From: Magnolia sinica
Taxonomy: Eukaryota; Streptophyta; Magnoliopsida; Magnoliales; Magnoliaceae
Assembly (NCBI RefSeq): GCF_029962835.1
Contig: NC_080588.1
Span: 14,588,001 to 14,652,000 of the forward strand
DNA length: 64,000 bases
Reading direction: 5' to 3'
In this document: piece by piece, positions 11,264 to 23,310 of the stretch
How the letters are laid out: every line of letters begins with the position of its first letter
How positions within the stretch are numbered: position 1 is the stretch's first letter
Program-made: the position numbers and the translations under genes
The notes under the pieces: generated by a model
Seen by the model: the letters and a program-made list of their open reading frames with translations, nothing else
Told to the model about the DNA's origin: nothing
The model's database searches: none

Positions 11264-13430
11264 GAGTGAATTTTGGGTTAGGTCATAGATTTAATTTCCT
11301 TTGTTTTCCATTTTTGTGGATGCTATTAGCTGCACAATCTACTTTGTTTAACCTTTTGTGATTTTCTGCTTCACAATACACAGAAAATAAAAGATCAAAC
11401 TCTTTTATTATGTGGGAATAACATGCCATGTTCATATAACTAAAAGAAGTTAGGAATGAGGGATTTTCTTTCTTAATGAAATAGAAAATTCTAGTAGCCC
11501 TCTTAATAACAAAATATAATAACTTCTCAAAAAGCTTTGAAATATATATAAAAAAATTATTAGACAAAAAAGAAGGAAAAAGAAAAATTAAGCTCATTCA
11601 TTATCAATATATAAATTATCCCTAAGAATTTGTAATGAAACTTCTGAGTTCAGATCCAACCATTTTCAAGTGCGGTTCTCTGTATAGCCATCCATATTCA
11701 TGGAGCGTGGAATAATCGATCTTCCAAGAATGAATAAAAGGAAAGAATCAAGAAATGAAATATATCAATGAAGCATACTCATGAAAAATTCTTTTTTTTT
11801 TCTTGGGGGTAAGAGCTCGTTGTAATATCTGCTCACTGTGAGAACAAGAGATATTGAAGACACATACCTGAATTTTGATGCAAACGTCTCAGGAAAATCA
11901 GATTTTGGGACTTCGACGGTTCAACACTGAAGGGTTTGCGATCCTTGGACACCATTCAATGCATCCCTCCAAATTTGCAACCTAGGTCAATCAGCTGTGT
12001 GCAAATTTTGAGGTCGATTTCGCAACAGAGAATAAACTTGATGAAGAATCTATGTAATTTTGGAAAAGATCAGAGGCTAGAGAATTCTAAGAATGATGCT
12101 TTGTTGAAAGAAAAGAGAAAAAGGTATGGTGCATCTGCAAACATGTGGCCTGCATTTTCACCTATCATATAAATCATCTAGTCACCATTCACGTCACTCT
12201 TTCATCACAGATTCGCTACGATCGCCCCATTGAATGACTTGGGCTGCTCTTCCCCTATCGCGATCAGTTAGATCCCTCTATTTTTACTTATGATGATTGT
12301 TAATAATTTCCTCAAATATGGGATCCACGATAAGTTAAATAGGAGGATCTGGGGCAGATTCCTCATCCGAATGGACCAGACTTAAGATCACAGTTAATAA
12401 TTTTATGAGAAATTTAATCCTTGATAAGTGATTTGATTACAAGAAAAACCACGATGTGGATGTATTTATAGGCATAAGTGAATTCAAGAATGTTGGAATG
12501 CGGAGTATGATTTTTTTTTTTTTTTTTAATAGTTAAACTTGTGTTTCTAGGGTTTTACCATGGCTAAACTGAGCCCACATTTGCACTTGTACTGAAAACT
12601 TTTACCAAAATGACAGAAGGCAAAGATTTAGATTTTAGGTCTGAAAGATTTAATTTGGTAAGAACTTGCATCATTTCATCTACAATTTTCATGAGTGATC
12701 CATAAACAGTAGGTTATGTGGGAGTGGATTTCCAATTGTGGATGATAGTTTAATTTTAAGGTAAAAAATAAAAAAAGGGAGTAAGATAAGTGTACACATG
12801 TGGTGCTCATATGGCTTTCAAAGTAGTGGCCAAGACCCCGGGAGCTTTCTGAAATGGATGTGTACAATAGCTACTTGAATCATTGGAGGCTGCCAGATGG
12901 GCAAGGGACCAGCCTAGCTTCTTTAAAACACCCAGTTGGTAGAGAGTGGACCACACTACTTTGGGGTACCCATTGGGCAGATAGAATTGCAGTCTACTAA
13001 TTAAATCTTGTAGAGACATTGGAATATCAAAATAAAAACCAGTAAAGGGCTCTATTACCTTCAGTCCTACATCTTTTTGTTTTGAGGCAATGCACCCACT
13101 AGGATTGAATATTATATTTCTTTAACATGCAAATGATCTCTAATTCTTCTTCTTTGCGTTGGATTGTAATATCAATCCATTTCTTTCTACACAAACAGAT
13201 GCATGTCAAACAACCTTACATCTCCCTCTCTCCACAAACACATGATCTTCTCTACTCTAGTTAAAGAGAAGTGTAATAGATAAACATTCAGAAACCCACC
13301 ATCTATCTACCGCAGATCTCCTCACTTTAATTACAAGAAGTGAAGGTAGTCATCAAAAGCTTTCTTTGGACTTTTGTGCATGGGTGGTCTTCACTCAACC
13401 CATGAAAGTAAAGAAAGAACCCTTAAATAC
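11264..13430. other. Probable TCP upstream region; no other gene recognised
   Basis: Presumed leader intron, first leader exon and promoter of the minus-strand TCP gene, but the transcription start cannot be placed by eye. Short frames here (for example 12807-13019 minus) show no family resemblance. T-runs occur at about 11790-11800 and 12511-12528. Confidence 0.4.
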
Positions 13431-13990
13431 GATATCACAAACTCCCATCTTACTCATATCCAAATTAAAGGAATAATTCTTTCAATGGTAAGAGATTTGG
13501 GAACTTTGGTGATATTGCCTTGGGCTTCTTGAGCTTTGTACCATTACTAATGCCTGCGATAAGAAGAAAGAAATATACAAAAGAAGCCTGTTAAAAACAT
13601 ATCACTCCCATCTCTTTCTTTACGTATGGAAAAAAAAAAAACCCAAGAAATCTGCTGAGCTTCTTCTTGAATGTTTTGCACCAAGGGCCTCCCTCAAAGT
13701 GCATTTTTTTTTTCAAAGGACCTCAAAGTGCGTATTAAATAGCAAAAGAATGAAAGAAATCATAAAATTACCATATCACCATATTCAAACATATCACTTC
13801 CATCTCTTTCTTGATGTATGGAAAAAATATCACCATAACCAAACCAAAGAAAAAGGAAAATTCTTTTGGAAAGATTTTGAGTTTCTTTGGTGATATTGCC
13901 TTAACCTTGTTGAGCATTCCAACATTGCTACAAACTCATAATCTCATCTTACTCCTGTACGATCAAAGAAATAATTCATGGGTCTAATTG
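13430..13990 (+). repeat. Diverged direct repeat with TATGGAAAAA and GGTGATATTGCCTT units
   Basis: The phrases ACATATCACTxCCATCTCTTTCTT (about 13598 and 13792) and TTTGGTGATATTGCCTT (about 13505 and 13889) each occur twice about 195 and 385 bases apart, with CTCATCTTACTC-like text near both ends. This is an old duplicated stretch without coding sense. It continues into the similar array at 14560-15445. Confidence 0.55.
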
Positions 13991-14559
13991 TTATTATTGA
14001 TTCTATTTCTTGGTTCTTAAAGGGGATAAAAAACAAGTATGATTCTTGGGTATGCTAATATTGGCTTAAGGCAATATGCCCAAACTCTACAGCTTCCTTT
14101 CATTTTTTTATTTGAAGAAAAGCAAACATAGAGTCTTCTTGAAATTATTAATGTGGTTGAAATAGTAGCAGCACAGCAAAATGGATATGAACCACATTTT
14201 GAGTCAAGAAAAACCCTAAAACCTGAACCCTCCATGGCTTGGATCTGAAGAACATAACAAAATGGACTACTCATGAATCTATGAAGAAGTCCTTGGGTAA
14301 TAGTTCCACCACACCACAAAGAATCATGATCCACGTCTTCTTATGTTTTGATGAGAGAAAATTCTAAGACTACCATAAAAAAATAAAAAATAAAAAATAA
14401 AAAAAATAAAATAAAAATTAATTTTTTTTTAATAATAATAATCTAAGACTACCATCTAATTTGTTGTTTTGTTGAAGAAAATAAACAAAAAGAGGGGTAT
14501 TGGATAAAATAATCATCACTCCATTATTTGTGTTTTTGAAGCAGGAGAAACCTCGGAAA

Positions 14560-15029
14560 ACACCACTACTTTTTTCTTTTTGCAAAGCTAAACCAAGGGT
14601 GGATATTTAATCCAGTTATCAGCATTCCATTTCTTGTGTGTTCAAAGTAGGAAGAGCTAAAATCCCCACTTGTTTGCCTTTACTTTTTGAGCAAAAAACA
14701 ACTAGATATTTCATCCTAACGCCTTCTTTCTTTTTTTAGCCAAAACAAACGTGGGTATTTCATGGAAGAGTGACTTCTCTATTCTAACTGTACTTGGATC
14801 CAGAAAAACCTCCCTTCACTTTTGGTTTCTTGAGCTATATCTAACCATCAGTACTCGCAAAAAATAAAAAATAACAATAAGTAAATAAATAAATAAGAAG
14901 AAGAAGACCAAATCTTGGATTGGTCACTCTTTTTCTTTTAAAATGTCTCTTTCCTTTTGGCTTTTTGAGAAGAAAAAAAAGAGTTGGTATTCCATCTTAA
15001 TCAATGCTATTCCTTTTTTTTTCCTTTAG

Positions 15030-15107
<78 letters not shown>

Positions 15108-15445
15108 AATACTAAGCTCCAAGGTTTTTGTTGTTTTGTTTTTCTTTTTTGTTATGAGACAAAATTCAACAAAGGTTGGTATTTCATGCATCACTTCTCC
15201 ATTTTATTGTGCTTGAAGCAAGAAAAACCTCAACGACTACCTGTTCTTTTCGTTTCTTCAATCAAAACAAAGGTGAACATTTCATCTCGAACCGCAAAAC
15301 GAGAGAGAGAGAGAGAGAGAGAGAGATTTTCTTTTGTTAAAAAAAAAAAAAAAAAAAAAACAAAACAAAACAAACAGAAGAAGGAAAAATCCCACATACA
15401 TGCTTTTTTCTTTTGGCCAAAAACAAAGGTGGGAATTTCATTTCA
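14560..15445 (+). repeat. Decayed tandem array, ~7 copies of a GTGGGTATTTCAT module
   Basis: A core like AAACAAAGGTGGGTATTTCAT recurs at about 14590, 14698, 14741, 14980, 15165, 15262 and 15418. Each is usually preceded by a TTTTTCTTTTTGGC stretch and followed within about 60 bases by AGAAAAACCTC. Spacing is irregular (about 40-240 bases) because (GA)n and A-rich tracts have grown between copies. It is non-coding and of unknown origin; it may be a dead satellite or the LTR interior of an old element. Confidence 0.55.
15033..15106. repeat. (GA)n microsatellite, ~37 units
   Basis: Pure GA run inside the decayed array. A shorter GA run (about 12 units) is at 15302-15326, followed by an A-run at 15340-15360. 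Confidence 0.95.
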
Positions 15446-16047
15446 AGGATAGGCCTTGTTTTCTGCTTTATATCTCGTGCACATGGCATCAATGAAGAGA
15501 CCCTTCCTTTCCTTTCACTGAGAGGGTTTCTGGCAGCTGCAGAAAGGGTTGTTTCCATTTCTCTCTCAGACGTAGCAGAGACAGTAGTGGCGGGAATCCC
15601 AAGGCATGAGATGAACAGCCTCCTGTGTTTTGGGTATTAACGCCAACAGCTGGTGGTCCCAACCGAAAGCATCGTTTGATCAGATGATTGTTGCTGCTTT
15701 GGGAGCCTTGACGACTGAAATTGACCCTTGCTGGTTTTCGGTAAGCAAGTGTTCCAACTTCTAAGAGCAATCATCCCACATGTCATGTACAATAAGCCTC
15801 ACGGCACGTGTTCCCACGTAGAACACGTGTACGGGATATGGACAATTCATATTGAAAGTGGATTGCGTCCTGCCCCACCTGGACGTTAACCCCCCTGCCA
15901 GGGGTTCCGTGGGGCCCACCGTAGCGAATGGGTTTTATCTACTCCGTTCATCCATGTTAATTTGCCTGTTATTTTAGGAAAGCCCAAAAATAAGGTAGAT
16001 CCAAAGCTCAAGTAAACTACTTCACAAGAGTCATAAGTTATAATTAT
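15446..16047. other. Unassigned DNA with one MITE end fragment
   Basis: No gene seen at 15446-15900. From about 15905 to 16030 the plus strand reads GTGGGGCCCACCGTAGCGAA followed by TTTTATCTACTCCGTTCATCC. This matches the left part of the GGGCCCACC MITE family seen many times at 37-42 kb. The right half is missing, so it is a truncated copy. Confidence 0.5.
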
Positions 16048-16739
16048 TGTTTTCATGTCTTAAAATATGTTCAGAAACCGTATACATCGATGCCATTGAG
16101 AGACCATTTGATGTGAGAATACTGTTTGATAGCATCAAAAAGTTGCTCAATCCCATTAAAATTTTTCGAATTTTCTCCACGTGGTTGTTGGACTCATCGA
16201 ATACTTTTTCAATGCCATCGAACCAAGTTTCAATGCTGATGAAGACCCATCAAAGTGCAATAAAAAATTTCCGAATTTTCACAATTTGTCTCTAGACTGT
16301 TTTGGTGTCTTTTCGATAACATCGAAGTAAGTTCGATGCCATTGATAGTGACTATCGATGACATCGAAGTCCCATCGATGGTGTCATTGAGCGTATTGCA
16401 GAGTTATGCAGAATTGCGAATTTGCAGGAATTTGTTTCCTATTTTGTTTGGGATTCCTCCCATGGTTATAATCAGAACTAGGGTATCTTAGAGCTTTTTC
16501 AATTCGTTTCTAGGGTTTCAAGGGTGTAACTTGGGGTTGATTCGAGGTTTTTCGGATCAGGCATTCTTTAAGCTCTTGTACTTTTGCTTTCATAGTGATT
16601 ATCTGTCACTTTTATGCCGTGGTTTTTTTCCTGTAGGAATTTTTCCATGTTAAAATCGTTGTGTTCTCTTTGTGCTTGATTTACGTGATTGGATTACTTC
16701 ACTTGATTCATCTCTGTGTGCTTCCGCGGTCACGCAACA
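16048..16739 (+). mobile_element. Copia-type solo LTR, same family as 4121-4683
   Basis: Begins TGTTTTCATGTCTTAAAAT and ends CACGCAACA. It has TCGATGxCATTGA units between 16085 and 16390, GCCGTGGTTTTTTTCC at about 16616, and the same closing CTTCCGC-type text as the copy at 4121-4683 in the opposite orientation. No internal region adjoins either side, so it is read as a solo LTR. A clean 5 bp target duplication was not seen. The two copies differ in many places, so it is not recent. Confidence 0.7.
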
Positions 16740-16801
16740 ATAATCACGTGCACCACTGAAGCCTTCCTAGGAGCTGATGTGATATTTATTTGCCATATAT
16801 A

Positions 16802-17200
16802 CACTACAAGAAAAAGACCTTTACCAGTGGTCAAAAGTACCAGTAAATGTCGAAAAAAGCACTGGCAATTCTTTTTCTGGCGCTCATACAAGCGTCGAAA
16901 AAGGGGTGCGTATTATCCTTTATCAGCATTGAGGTCGCCATAATTGAGTAGACTTTTACGGCGCCCATTCTTCTTTTACCAACGGCTCTAGCGGCCATCG
17001 GTAATCACTGAAAAAACGTATAAAAAAGTTGAAAAAGCGCTAGCAAAAGTCTGTTCAAGTGCCGGTAAAAGTATTCTAAAGCACGGTTCCTAGTCTCATT
17101 AATCACAGAAAAGCGCAAATAAAAGTATGTCCAAACGCCGGTAAAAGTCTTTCAAATAGTTATAGAGATTTAATAGGCCACCGATTAAAAGTCATGCAAT
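16802..17200. mobile_element. CACTA transposon left end (TIR CACTACAAGAAAAAGACC)
   Basis: CACTACAAGAAAAAGACC opens the segment. Over the next 360 bases come many copies of a TTTTACCGGCGC/GCGCCGGTAAAAGT-like unit in both orientations, for example at about 16836, 16957, 17058 and 17136. Terminal CACTA plus palindromic subterminal units identify a CACTA element of a different subfamily from those at 25998 and 60930. No right end was found before the LINE cluster at 18.5 kb. Confidence 0.78.
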
Positions 17201-18355
17201 CAGCAACGCAGGCCATTAATTATTTTTTTAAATTCAATTGGAACCTATATATTTTTTTTAAAAATATTTGAAACCTAAAAAATGTTACAATACAATTAAA
17301 ACTGAATATTAAACAAAAATTATACACACACACACACAACAATAAGTTGAAAATGGCCTTCAATACATTAAAAAAGAATAAATATCCTCCATGTGGTCCA
17401 CTCCTAACTTGACCCTACTGTCAAACGAAATTAATGTAGACTAGTTTCCTTTTCATCGAGCTACTTCATGCATGTGGTCCACTTCTAGCTTGACCAAAAA
17501 TTTGCCATTCGAACTTACAATACACAAAAAATTGTCATCAGATAGACAGAGACTAAGAGTTAAATACATATTAAGATTAGATACATCCCAGCAGGACTTG
17601 AGAATTCTATACCCCTCTTTCAACATCAAATTGGTCGTGGACTGCATCATCAAGCTCCATATCATCTATGTACCTATAATGAAAGGGGAAACTTATCAAC
17701 TACTGCTAAGTGGGAGAAAAAGAAAATTACCATGCACAACATAACTAACACATGAATGAAATCATAGTTCTCAACAATGTAACCCGGGTTTGAACTGAAC
17801 CCAGATGAGAAGCTCGGATCTCATTCATGTCTACCTTTGATCAGTTTCTTCATAGTACAAGATTTAGTGAAGTTTAAGAAGAATTTGTCTCTCTTTGATT
17901 AGTTTCTTCTGGTGGCTGAATGGAATACTCTCTTTGATTAGTTTCTCCAGTGGCTGAATGAAATACTGGATATTCTAACAGAGCATGACTCTCCATATGC
18001 ATGCACACATGTTTTTTTTTTTTTTGTTAGCTTGTTAGTACACCCCATTGTCAGTTCGCACATCACTGGTAGCCACCCCCACTTAGGGAATCGATACCAA
18101 GACCTGTGTTGAAACGAGGTATCTTTCACTCAGTCTACCACTTGAGCATGCACACATGTAACTCATGAATCCAAAACCTCTCGCATAGTCGGCCACAATA
18201 TAGCTGGTGAAAAATTAAGAATCACGCAATTAACCCATTTTGGCAATTGAATGGACAGACGGGGTACAAATAGTCCACATCGAAATTCAACAAACAGATT
18301 CCCATCATTCAGAGGTTAGGATTGTCTCATATACTTGAATTTGGAGCTACCCCAC
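17201..18355. other. Presumed CACTA interior, unassigned; short tandem duplication
   Basis: No recognisable protein. On the minus strand a TTATAG|GT border at about 17672 precedes YIDDMELDDAVHDQFDVERG, which could be the start of a captured exon but matches nothing I know. A 39-40 bp tandem duplication (CTTTGATTAGTTTCT...GGCTGAATG) is at about 17890-17968. (CA)n at 17324-17338. Confidence 0.35.
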
Positions 18356-18439
18356 ATCTAAAGATGGACCTATGATCTGAATGGTTTAGATTGAGGTACA
18401 CATGGAAATTGTCATACTATTAAAGAGTACCCAATAACT
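18356..18439 (+). repeat. ~85 bp direct repeat, copy 1 (copy 2 at 18952-19036)
   Basis: The text AAAGATGGACC...GATCTGAATGGTTT...GAAATTGTCATACTATT...GAGTACCCAAT is present here and again at 18952-19036, with about 10% differences. Copy 2 is interrupted at its right end by the large LINE, and its natural continuation ((CT)n then an ATGxxGGGCTT phrase) resumes at 25521. A 3' LINE stub lies between the copies. Confidence 0.75.
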
Positions 18440-18502
18440 CATATCTCTCTCTCTCTCTTTCTAAATATGTGGGGCTTCTTTTTTCAGAAAAAGTGGCATG
18501 CT

Positions 18503-18951
18503 TTTTTTTCATGCCACTGAAATTTCATTGATATAAGAAATTTACAAACTAACGGGAGGGCCCAAACAAAAAGGCCACGGACCACTCCCAACCTGCTATA
18601 CATTCGGGCTCAATAGCCAGGCGATCTATCCAGAGCCTATCATGAGAACGAAACTAAAAATGACAACCTAACTAACACAGACCATAGGGTGCGAGATCAT
18701 CTTTTAAGAGCACCCAAACCCATCTTGTCTAGAAAAATCCTCCCCTTCACTTCTCTCAGGAGGTCATTCAAAAGGACGAAAATGGTGGAGGATTGCAGGT
18801 TGCTGCCCATCCTGGACAAACTGTCCACCGGGCCGTTGCCTTCCCTAAATACACGCTGGAATTTAACTGCGCCAGAGTCCTACAAACTCTTGATCCTGGC
18901 TAACCAGTATCTCCATTTCCAGCTAGGATTGAAACCGTGGGAGAGAAGGGA
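18503..18951 (-). mobile_element. 5'-truncated LINE fragment (RNase H tail and 3' UTR)
   Basis: On the minus strand the fragment contains REGNGPVDSLSRMGS, the C-terminal end of a plant LINE RNase H domain, corresponding to REGNGPVDDLAHIGSE in the LINE copy at 34381-35101. A 3' UTR and a short A-run (T-run on the plus strand at about 18503-18510) follow. Everything upstream of the RNase H end is missing, as expected for a truncated reverse-transcription product. It is flanked by the two copies of an ~85 bp host repeat. Confidence 0.75.
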
Positions 18952-19021
18952 GATCAAAAGATGGACCCACGATCTGAATGGTTTGGATTGAGGTATACAC
19001 AGAAATTGTCATACTATTCAA

Positions 19022-19036
19022 GAGTACCCAATGACT
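19022..19036 (+). repeat. Target-site duplication of the large LINE, left copy
   Basis: GAGTACCCAATGACT at 19022-19036 matches GAGTACCTAATGACT at 25506-25520 with one difference. A 15 bp duplication next to an A-tail (T-run at 19037) is what target-primed LINE insertion leaves. Confidence 0.85.
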
Positions 19037-19373
19037 TTTTTTTTCTTTCAAGAAAGATTATATCCATATATATTTCAAAAGGAGCTGTACAGAGTATGGT
19101 AGGGCCTGCTAGCACAAAAAAATAGAGGCAGGCCCACAAATCAACCCGAGGCCACACTGCCTACTACAACTCACACAAGTAGCCTAATCCTAGCTTGACC
19201 AGGAAAAGGAGGCCTTTGATGAGGTCTGGAAGATCGGATATAGACTGGAAGAGACAGTGGGATTGGCGGCTACTACCTCTTCGGGCCAATCCATCGGCCA
19301 CCACGTTAGCTTCTCTGGGGGAATATAAGATTGAAACTTCCATGCCATTTATGAGGGATTTGATTCTTGTCCA

Positions 19374-19589
19374 TCAATACCATAGAGTCCAAAAAATGTC
19401 CTCCTGCTTGTTAATAGAGTTAACAACCACCTTGGAGTCGCTTACAAGGTCCCCTTGGAGGAATCTAAGGTCTCTGCAAAGCGACAACCCTTCCCATATT
19501 GCTTTTGCTTCCGCCCTACCATTTGATTCAAAACCATAGCCTAAGGAAAAAAATAAATAAAAAATTTCCATCGCTGCTCCTACCAACAC
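19374..19589 (-). pseudogene. LINE ORF2 C-terminal RNase H domain
   Basis: Contains RAEAKAIWEGLSLCRDLRF and SDSKVVVNSINKQ, the conserved helix (with catalytic-type Glu) and Asp strand of the plant LINE/RVT_3-type RNase H. RNase H degrades the RNA strand of the RNA-DNA hybrid made during reverse transcription. The domain is separated from the reverse transcriptase by more than 1 kb, with frame breaks between. A homologous but shorter domain occurs at 34485-35108. Confidence 0.8.
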
Positions 19590-20132
19590 CGCCTCCTCCC
19601 GAGCTCCCTAGGTTGCTCAAGGCTGACCCATCGACATTCATTTTGACCTAGCCCGCGGCAGGCTGAGTCCATTTCACCATTCTAGCTTGTTTTGGAATTA
19701 CCGCATTCCTGGGGAGGCTCGGGTTGTCCAGGGCCTTGCAGATGATCTTTTGATTGAGGGTTGGAGGGGGAGAAGGGGAGCTAGGACGTGGATCCAACAG
19801 GTCACTTTGGAGATCACCTTCAAAGTCGAGACTGCCAACCCATCCATGTAGGCTGCGTTTTTGGCTAGCCATATCTCTCAGAAAATAATTGATGGAGTGA
19901 TGCCTATGAGGGTGAAAAAACGATCTCTTGTGGCTGCCATAACCCACCAAGAAGAGGCCCTGCCAATAGCCGAGGTAGGCTGTCTAATGGGAATGCCAAA
20001 AAGACCATCGAAGTGCGCCTAAACCTTAGCAGCCAGCAGCCCTAACGAGAAGACATGTTCCAAGGTTTCAATATGCGGAATGAGTGGGACTGCGCATTAA
20101 GAGCATTTAGATGCTAGGGAGATGCCTTTAGC

Positions 20133-20372
20133 CTATGTTATAGCGTTGATGGGAATGGATTTGTTGATAACTTTCCAGGAGAGTAGGGAGAGTTTAGGTG
20201 GAAGAATTTTGTGCCAGATCCATTTAGCCCATGGCATAGACGTACCACTCAACCGAGAGTAGTGACAAGCTGAAGAAATGTTGAATTCTCCATTACTTGT
20301 TCCCAGCCAGATCTGTTTATCCTTGAAGGGTGATGTGCAGATGTCGTCATCGTCAATGTGGTCGATAACCAC
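20133..20372 (-). pseudogene. LINE ORF2 zf-RVT zinc-binding region
   Basis: Contains ISSACHYSRLSGTSMPWAKW followed by IWHKILPPKLSLLSWKVINK, the hallmark zf-RVT segment (W..IW...PPK...F.W) that links reverse transcriptase and RNase H in plant LINE ORF2 proteins. The usual downstream Cys/His cluster is not readable in the same frame. It lies between the reverse transcriptase and RNase H parts, as expected. Confidence 0.8.
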
Positions 20373-20838
20373 CTGAAGAAGATGTTAGCGGGCCAGCGAG
20401 TGGTCCAGCCAACCGCTCGAGCCCAGCCAATCATGCACCTGTGATTGTATACGCCCATGGGCTAAAGTTGACCACTCCTGTGGGGGGCCTAGGCCTGACT
20501 AGTCATCAGTCCAAAATTTGTATTCTCCTTTACCAATGATCCATCGAGAGTGGGTAGCAATAAATGAGAATAGACTGTAGATTTTTTTTCCATAGAGGGG
20601 ACGCCACAGGGGATGTGCTGGAATGTCCCAGCTGCACCACATCAATCCTGTATTTTCTTTCCATGAAATCTGTCCAACAGCTGGTAGATCTTCTGCACAA
20701 CACTCTCCAAGCCATCTTGGACCTGAATGCTTTCGTTATACTTCTGAAGTTTTTAACGCCCAACCCTCCTTCGTTCTTCGGGCATGATATAGTTTTCCAA
20801 CTAACCCAATGGCAATGCTTTCGGCTACCTTCCCAGCC

Positions 20839-22200
20839 CTAGAAGAAATCAGCCATGGCCTTGTCAAGCTCACCAAAAAAACCTAAAGGGATATCCGCTG
20901 TTGCAATAGAGTGGACTGGGATACTGGAAAGGATGTGATTGATCAACAAGATCCGACTCTTCCAACCAGCAATTCTCTTAGAAAATCTTTCAAGGATCAG
21001 CTGAAAGTACACTTTGTGTGTTCTTTCTTTAAAGATCGGGATGCCCAAGTAAGTTAAGGGGGTGGATCCCATATTGAAGCCTAGAATGTGTTGGGTAGTC
21101 CGTATTCTGGCTACCGATTGACCTGAAGACATGATAAACATGCTCTTATGGGCATTGTTCTTTTGGTCTTAGGTGGACTGGTAGAGGGCTAGGAAATTTG
21201 TGATTTTCCTAAGACAACTGGAGGAGCTGTTGGCAAGGAGAACTGTATCGTCCGCGTATAACAAATGCAAGATGACGGGGCAGTCTCTGCGAGTCTGAAA
21301 TGGGTGACAGCTCCCTGAATCCATTAATTGTCTAAAACCCCTGTCCAACACTTCTTCAGCTATGATAAACAGGCCCGGAGGTAGGGATCACCTTGGCGGA
21401 GGCCCTGAGCGGACTTGAAGAAGCCGGTGGGCTCTCCATTGATGAGGATTAAGAACCATGAATTTTTCTAACATTTCTCAACTAGCTGGATCCAGGTACC
21501 GCAGAAGCTAAATCTACGAAGGACAGCTTTCAGAAATTCCCAATCGAGCTTGTCGTAAGCTTTCTCCATGTCAAGCTTGATTAGTATGTTTCCGCCTCTA
21601 ACCTTTTTGTCAATATGTCTAAAGATCTCTTGCATAAAAGCACAGTTCTCTGCTATGGATCGGCCTTTGACAAAAGCTCCCTGTTCAGCAGAAATGATAT
21701 GTGGGAGAATAGTTCCCAATCTGTTAGCAATGACTTTAGAGAAAATTTTATAAATACAATTACAAAGGCTGATGGGATGAAAGTCAGAGAATTTCTCAGG
21801 AGCGGTGGAATTGGGGATTATGCATAAGAGGGTCGCCGAGAAGGCCCTCAGAAGAGGGCTCCCGTGAAAGAACAAGCAAACTGCTGCAAGGATGTCCTGA
21901 CCCACAATGTCCTAGTACTGATGAAAGAAGGCTCCTAAGAAACCGTCCGGGCTAGGGGCGCTATCTGCTGGGATGGCCATGGCAGCCGTATGGACCTCTT
22001 CCATGGAAGGATCAAGAATAAGACATCTATTATCCTCAGCTGAAATTGTTGTGGGGATGGCGTCAAGGATATCAGTAGCTGGAGTGGACGGTGTTGCCTC
22101 CATGAGGGCTGTAAAGAAGGTAACCGTTGCATTCTTGATGGAGCTATTATCCGATAGGATTGTGCCATCCTCCATGAGGGCGCAGTCCAAGACAGAGGAA
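20839..22200 (-). pseudogene. LINE ORF2 reverse transcriptase
   Basis: Several consecutive minus-strand blocks give the non-LTR reverse transcriptase. FHPISLCNCIYKIFSKVIAN and QGAFVKGRSIAENCAFMQE come first, then IKLDMEKAYDKLDWEFLKAV (first catalytic Asp) near 21560, LLYADDTVLLAN (the YADD active site) near 21265, and TPLTYLGIPIFKERTHK with GWKSRILLINHILSSIP towards the thumb. The catalytic residues survive, but the blocks lie in different frames and stops intervene, so no full enzyme can be made. Confidence 0.88.
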
Positions 22201-22599
22201 TGGAAGAATTTGGAATTTCGGTCTCCCTCTTTGAGCCAATGGTTTCTCGATTTTTTGCTTCCAGAATATTTCCTCGCATAGCTCCAGATGGGCTAGTCTG
22301 TCTTTGGCCTGTTGAAGAGCATGGATGGAGGCGTCGTCATTGTTATCTTACATAGAAATTTCAGTAGTTGCCAGGTTGGTTTCAGCCCGTTTCAGGCTTT
22401 GGAACACGTCCCCAAACATGTTTCTATTCCAGCTCTTAAGTGCTGATTTAAAATTTTTCAGTTTGCTACCCAGAACTAGCAGCGGTCCCCTATCATGTTT
22501 GATTGCCAAGCTTGTCTCACCACCTCCAGGAAGGAGTCATGTAAGCACCACACTCGCTAAAATCTGAATTATTTTGGGCTGCTTTTGGATTGTTGGGAG

Positions 22600-23310
22600 A
22601 AAGAAATTAAAAGGGGGACATGATCGGAGTGAATTTTGGGAAGGTGCGAAACTTGGAAGGATGAGAAGGAGCACATCCACGCGTTGTTTCCGCAGGCCCT
22701 GTTAAGTCTGGCCCATGCTCTGGATAGCCCCTACTGATTATTGCACCATGTGTAGCTATTGCCTGCAAAGCTTGCATCCTTGAGGCTTGCTTTGTTCAGC
22801 CCCTCATTAAATTTAGTTGCACTCTGAGTGTTAAAAGACCCTGGCCCTCTTTTTTCTGAAGAATAGAGGATTGCATTGAAGTCCCCTGCCACTAACCATG
22901 GTATGGAGAAGCCATTTCCCAGGACCAGTAATTGGTCCCACAGTGGTCTATGGAGGATTTTGAAACATTTTGCATAAACAAAGGATGCAAGAAGCATCTC
23001 CGGGAGACCCTGGACCTTTATAAGGACTAATAGAAGTTGGTTGGAGGCTGAGATTAATAGAAACTGAGGAATTGTGGAAGATCCAAAATTTCCCCCCTTC
23101 ATTAGCATTAGAAAGGGACAAATGAAACCCAAGTTTCAGCCCTGTGCTAACCCGTTTCGCATCCCCGAGCATAGGTTTGAGGATTGCTACAAGAGATGGC
23201 TTGGACTGATGGATGAGTCGCTTAAGCGAGGAAATGGTGGCATTGTTGCCGACCCCACGAGTGTTCCAAATAAGCCAACTATCCATGGAGAGACTTTCCC
23301 GGCCCAAATT
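22600..23310 (-). pseudogene. LINE ORF2 endonuclease (EEP/APE-type)
   Basis: Starts at SWLIWNTRGVGNNATISSLK, the usual first strand of a plant LINE endonuclease. Then come WLVAGDFNAILYSSEKRGP (GDFN metal site) near 22890 and KIHSDHVPLLI near 22640 (the SDH catalytic His). The position that is normally Glu in the AISEPM-like motif reads ILKPM here, so a metal-binding residue has been lost. The domain would nick the target DNA for integration. Frame breaks also interrupt it. Confidence 0.82.

Noticed and set aside
12676-13019. Minus-strand frames of 63 and 70 codons upstream of the TCP gene
   Set aside because: No family resemblance, no fitting leader or splice sites; composition like surrounding intergenic DNA.
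18689-18991. Plus-strand open frame of 100 codons
   Set aside because: Antisense of the LINE RNase H tail.
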